This document shows positions 14,302-17,615 of a DNA stretch of 17,615 bases, piece after piece. A program made the translations under genes and the position numbers. The notes beneath the pieces were generated by a model, which worked only from the letters and a program-made list of their open reading frames with translations, ran no database searches and had not been told where the DNA came from. Each line of letters opens with the position of its first letter. Positions within the stretch are counted from its first letter, which is position 1. The DNA is from Firmicutes bacterium CAG:110 (lineage in GTDB: Bacteria; Bacillota; Clostridia; Oscillospirales; Oscillospiraceae): positions 9,976-27,590 of the forward strand of contig HF988099.1 of assembly GCA_000434635.1 (NCBI GenBank), written 5' to 3'.

Positions 14302-15261
14302 ATGATAAGCGTTATTGTGCCGGTGTACAATGGTTCGGCGTACATCGAGCGGTGCATCAACTCCATTACCGGGAGCACGTTCCGGGATATTGAGATCATT
14401 GCCGTCGAAAACGGATCGACGGACAATACATGGGAGATACTGGAAGCGCTGGCGGCCGGAGATAGCCGGATAAAACCGATCTCCACGGAGATACGCGGGC
14501 TGTCCAACGCGCGGAATATCGGCATTGACCATGCGTCGGGGGACTGGATCGCTTTCGTTGACGCCGACGACTACATCAGCCCCTTGATGTATGAACGGCT
14601 GGCGGAAGCGGCGCGGACACACGGTGCAGATCTGGTGCTGTGCGATTTTGCGCAGGGGACGGAAGAACATTTCGACTTTACGGAGGCAAACCGCCCGGCA
14701 GAGGGCTGCAACGCGGCGGAGGAACTGACAAGGGACGATTACTTCCGGAAAACATACCTTCGGGCGCAGTACAAATACAGCGTGGCATGGAACAAGCTGT
14801 TTCGCCGGGAAACGATGGGGAACATTCGATTCAACCCGAGCCTGCACTACATTGAAGACAGAAACTTTGCGATTCAATTTGTCCTGAACAGTAAGAAGGT
14901 GGTTTCCATTTCCGAAACCCTGTACTACTACTATCGGAACGGGAATTCTATCTCCAATTCGGCAGGCCAGCGGCAGAGGGTCGGGCAGGTATACGATACG
15001 CTTGAGGATATCGATATTCTTGAGCGCTCCGGGGAGAAACTGCTTTACCGCGACTGCGCCTACGCGAATCTGCTGCAGCTGGCGGACTTCAGGCTGCGTC
15101 AGGCGAAAAAGTACCACATGGACGATGTGCAGCAGGAGCTTCGCCCAATCATCGCCAGAGCAAGGAAAGCTGTGATAAAGGGAGAACTGCCGCTTAAGGA
15201 AAAGCTCCGGTTTTTAGGGGAGCACTACTATTATGCGCTTCGGGGCTTACGAAAAAAGTGA
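14302..15261 (+). CDS. GT2-family glycosyltransferase
   Basis: A 319-aa GT-A enzyme: MISVIVPVYNGSAYIERCI (1-19), VENGSTDNTWEIL (35-47), GLSNARNIGIDHASGDW (66-82) and the metal-binding FVDADDYISPLMYERL (85-100). In the second motif the usual DDGS is ENGS, a change in the donor-binding loop that leaves Ser39 and the following Asp41 in place. The middle contains VAWNKLFRRETMG and YIEDRNFAIQFVL, typical of this GT2 subgroup. The frame is open for 21 codons upstream, inside the GT8 gene, but ATG 14302 directly follows a purine-rich site (GGGGGCAGGG) and begins with the family's conserved strand. Confidence 0.92.
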   Translation: MISVIVPVYNGSAYIERCINSITGSTFRDIEIIAVENGSTDNTWEILEALAAGDSRIKPISTEIRGLSNARNIGIDHASGDWIAFVDADDYISPLMYERLAEAARTHGADLVLCDFAQGTEEHFDFTEANRPAEGCNAAEELTRDDYFRKTYLRAQYKYSVAWNKLFRRETMGNIRFNPSLHYIEDRNFAIQFVLNSKKVVSISETLYYYYRNGNSISNSAGQRQRVGQVYDTLEDIDILERSGEKLLYRDCAYANLLQLADFRLRQAKKYHMDDVQQELRPIIARARKAVIKGELPLKEKLRFLGEHYYYALRGLRKK

Positions 15262-15273
15262 TTGGAACAGAGC

Positions 15274-16467
15274 ATGAAGCAGAAAATCATCATACTGCAT
15301 TTTAATATGGAGCTTGGCGGGGCGGAGAGCAGTCTGCTGGGACTGCTGGATACCATCGATTATGACCGTTATGACGTTGACTTGTTCCTGTATGCCCATG
15401 AGGGCGAACTGATGTCGATGCTCAACCCCAATGTCCGTCTGCTTCCCGAGATGAAGGCGTACCGGGCGCTGACGGAATCCATGAAACAGAATTTTGCGCA
15501 GGGCTGCATCCCGATTGGGATGGCGAGGGCCGCGGCGAAGGTCAGATGTGCCCTTTCCGGAGGCCCGATGCAGAGCGGACATAACTACAAGCAGTATTTC
15601 CACAAGCTGTGCATCCCCTATCTTCCGGATATTCCGGGAGACTACGACCTTGCGATCAGCTTCAACGACCCGCATTACATCGTCGGGAAAAAGGTCTCCG
15701 CGAAGGTCAGGATGTCATGGTTCCACACCGATGCTTCTCAGATGGTCTTCTGCGACGCCATCGAGAAGGAAATGTGGGGGATGTCCGACTACGTGGTGAA
15801 CGTGTCGGATGCGTGCAAGCAGGCGTTTGACGCGAAGCACGGCTATCTGACGAACAAGTCCATTGTTGTGGAAAATATGCTGTCAAAGAACCTTGTGCAA
15901 AGCAGAAGCGCGGCATTTTCCGCCGAGCGGGAGATGCCGTCAGACGGCAGCATTCGCCTGCTGTCGATTGGCCGGTTCTGCGCTGCCAAGAATTTTGACA
16001 ATGTGCCGGATATCTGCCGCCGGATATTGGCTTCGGGCTGCAATGTAAAGTGGTATCTCATCGGCTACGGCGGGGATGAAGCGCTGATCCGGCAGCGGAT
16101 ACAGGACGCCGGGATAGAGGAGCGGGTCATCATTCTGGGGAAAAAGGAAAACCCGTACCCCTACATCAAAGCCTGCGGCCTGTACGTCCAGCCCAGCCGG
16201 TATGAGGGAAAATCGGTGACCGTTCGGGAAGCCCAGATCCTGAACAAGCCCGTGGTGATCACCGGTTACGCCACCTCCGCCAGCCAGCTGGAGGACGGCG
16301 TGGACGGCGTGATCGTCCCCATGGACAACGAAGGCTGTGCGGCGGGGATCGCGGCAGTGCTTCGGGATGAGGCGCTGCGGCAAAAACTGACCGAAAACAC
16401 GAAAATAAGAGACTATACAAACGCCGGGGAGATTGAGAAGATCTACAGGCTGCTGGAAAACGTATGA
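15274..16467 (+). CDS. GT4-family glycosyltransferase
   Basis: A 397-aa GT-B enzyme. The N-terminal half has IILHFNMELGGAESSLLGLL (6-25) and SWFHTDASQ (148-156). The donor half has LLSIGRFCAAKNFDNVPDI (229-247), WYLIGYGGDEALI (260-272) and YVQPSRYEGKSVTVREA with the EX7E motif (Glu311, Glu319), then NKPVVITGYATSASQLEDGVDG. It resembles the CapM/RfaB-like group that commonly follows GT2 genes in clostridial loci. An in-frame TTG at 15262 is possible, but ATG 15274 has GGAACAGAG about 5 nt upstream and matches the expected N-terminus. The end overlaps the next gene by 4 nt (ATGA). Confidence 0.92.
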   Translation: MKQKIIILHFNMELGGAESSLLGLLDTIDYDRYDVDLFLYAHEGELMSMLNPNVRLLPEMKAYRALTESMKQNFAQGCIPIGMARAAAKVRCALSGGPMQSGHNYKQYFHKLCIPYLPDIPGDYDLAISFNDPHYIVGKKVSAKVRMSWFHTDASQMVFCDAIEKEMWGMSDYVVNVSDACKQAFDAKHGYLTNKSIVVENMLSKNLVQSRSAAFSAEREMPSDGSIRLLSIGRFCAAKNFDNVPDICRRILASGCNVKWYLIGYGGDEALIRQRIQDAGIEERVIILGKKENPYPYIKACGLYVQPSRYEGKSVTVREAQILNKPVVITGYATSASQLEDGVDGVIVPMDNEGCAAGIAAVLRDEALRQKLTENTKIRDYTNAGEIEKIYRLLENV

Positions 16468-17561
16468 AGATCAAAACAATTACCTGCCATGACGTGTACA
16501 ATGTGGGCGCGAGCTTGCAGGCCTACGCGCTGGTGACCTACCTGCGCAAGCTGGGGCATGACGCCCAGATCATTGACTATAAGCCGGACTATCTGAGCAA
16601 TCATTATCCGCTTTGGGGGCTGGGGAATCCCGCATACGATAAGCCAATTCTCCGGGAGCTGTATAACCTTGCGAAACTGCCGGGGCGGCTTAAGGCCAGA
16701 AACGGGAAGCGGAAAGCGGAATACGACCGGTTTACCGCGGAGTTCCTGCCGCTGACCCCGCGCCGCTACACGTCCAATGACGACTTGAAGCAAAACCCGC
16801 CGGAAGCGGACGTCTACTTTGCGGGAAGCGACCAGATATGGAACTGCTTTTTCCCCAACGGAAAAGACCCGGCGTTCTATCTGGACTTTGCGCCTGCGGG
16901 CAGCGTCAGAGCGTCCTACGCGGCCAGCTTTGCCATGGACGACATTCCGGAGGAATGGAAGCCGGACGTGAAGCGGCGGCTGTCCGGGCTGGATCATATT
17001 TCGGTTCGGGAAAGCTCCGGGGTGGCAATCGTGGAGCGGCTGGGCATTCCGGGGGCCGTGCAGGTGATGGACCCGGTGTTCCTGCTGGACAGCGAAGCAT
17101 GGGCTTCCATTGAGAAGCCCGTTCCCAATACGGAGCCGTATGTCCTGCTGTACGATTTTGACCGCAATCCGGAGATGGTTCGCTTCGCGCGGAGAATGGC
17201 GGAGGAAAACGGATGGAAGCTGTACTCGGTGCTTTCCTGCAAAGAATGCGACAGATGCTTCGAGCAGGATGGGCCGCTGACGTTCCTGAATCTGGTACAC
17301 CATGCGCAGTTTGTGGTATCCAACTCCTTCCACGCCACCGCGTTTTCGCTGATTTTCCGGAAGCAGTTCGTGGTATTCAACCGGCAGGAGCATATCAATA
17401 CAAGAATGCGGGACCTTCTTTACGGCCTTGGCCTGCGGGACTGCCTGACGGACAGCGCCGGCAGGGACTGCCCGCGGATCGACTACCCACAGATTTTGGA
17501 AAAGCTGGACGAGCAGGTGGGCGCATCCAAGGCGTACATTGAGAACGTCCTGTCATACTGA
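16464..17561 (+). CDS. Polysaccharide pyruvyl transferase family protein
   Basis: This 365-aa protein would add a ketal-linked pyruvate from phosphoenolpyruvate to a sugar of the repeat unit, giving the polymer negative charge. Family motifs (PF04230) are clear: NVGASLQAYALVTYL (13-27), YFAGSDQIWN (118-127), FYLDFAP (138-144), SYAASFA (151-157), VRES (181-184), MDPVFLL (202-208) and VSNSFHATAFSLIF (285-298, His290). An unusual feature is the cluster SCKECDRC (258-265) with Cys-X2-Cys-X2-Cys spacing. ATG 16464 overlaps the GT4 stop (ATGA). In clostridia, such genes often sit beside an F420-hydrogenase-like beta-subunit protein; none is seen before the window ends 54 nt after this gene. Confidence 0.94.
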   Translation: MKIKTITCHDVYNVGASLQAYALVTYLRKLGHDAQIIDYKPDYLSNHYPLWGLGNPAYDKPILRELYNLAKLPGRLKARNGKRKAEYDRFTAEFLPLTPRRYTSNDDLKQNPPEADVYFAGSDQIWNCFFPNGKDPAFYLDFAPAGSVRASYAASFAMDDIPEEWKPDVKRRLSGLDHISVRESSGVAIVERLGIPGAVQVMDPVFLLDSEAWASIEKPVPNTEPYVLLYDFDRNPEMVRFARRMAEENGWKLYSVLSCKECDRCFEQDGPLTFLNLVHHAQFVVSNSFHATAFSLIFRKQFVVFNRQEHINTRMRDLLYGLGLRDCLTDSAGRDCPRIDYPQILEKLDEQVGASKAYIENVLSY

Positions 17562-17615
17562 ACTTCAATTAGGGTCTATCTGAACACCGTCAACATGCCC
17601 AAACAGCGGGTCTTT

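Noticed and set aside
14113..15117. 334-codon antisense open frame opposite the GT8/GT2 junction
   Set aside because: Covers two sense genes with clear catalytic motifs; no start context or domain of its own.
17562..17615. Possible edge of an insertion sequence at the right end (GGGTCT repeated at 17572 and 17608)
   Set aside because: A six-base direct repeat in 54 nt is too weak, and no transposase or inverted partner is visible inside the window.

Overview
The window looks like chromosomal DNA from a GC-rich anaerobic Firmicute, most likely a gut clostridium of the Oscillospiraceae/Lachnospiraceae type. This rests on purine-rich Shine-Dalgarno sites before most genes, the gene families present (EpsG-type polymerase, EpsF-like GT4, small XRE plus membrane-protein pairs, an NTP_transf_5 remnant) and codon use rich in G/C at third positions. 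No rRNA, tRNA, CRISPR array or transposase gene was seen.

Left end (1-1490), accessory DNA. A minus-strand two-gene operon encodes a four-helix membrane protein and a 66-residue XRE-type regulator. Next comes a 169-bp near-perfect palindromic, MITE-like element (745-913). It is followed by an intact-looking promoter driving a decayed gene: the two ends of an NTP_transf_5 nucleotidyltransferase joined with the catalytic core missing, plus a frameshift in a run of G. A strong intrinsic terminator (1450-1490) closes this part.

Main region (1500-17561), a polysaccharide (capsule or exopolysaccharide) locus, all on the plus strand. A ribbon-helix-helix protein comes first and may be the local regulator. 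The early genes resemble a bacillosamine/Pgl-type initiation module: a PglF-like membrane protein lacking the dehydratase domain, a DegT-family aminotransferase, a beta-helix acetyltransferase, a PglC-like phosphoglycosyl transferase, a PglD-like N-acetyltransferase and a PglA-like GT4. Then follow a GT2, an EpsG-type polymerase, an EpsF-like GT4, two GT2s, a GT32, a GT8, another GT2, another GT4 and a polysaccharide pyruvyl transferase.

From 3137 on, genes are spaced by at most 27 nt or overlap by 4-11 nt, so they are probably one operon, and no terminator is visible before the right edge. The inferred job is to make an amino-sugar-primed, lipid-linked repeat unit, extend it with up to nine glycosyltransferases, acetylate and pyruvylate it, and polymerise it. 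No flippase (Wzx), chain-length regulator or UDP-sugar 4,6-dehydratase lies in the window, so these must be elsewhere.

The least explained structures are four consecutive hairpins in the 185-nt gap before the aminotransferase, the unknown C-terminal domain on the PglF-like protein, and the palindromic element near the left end.
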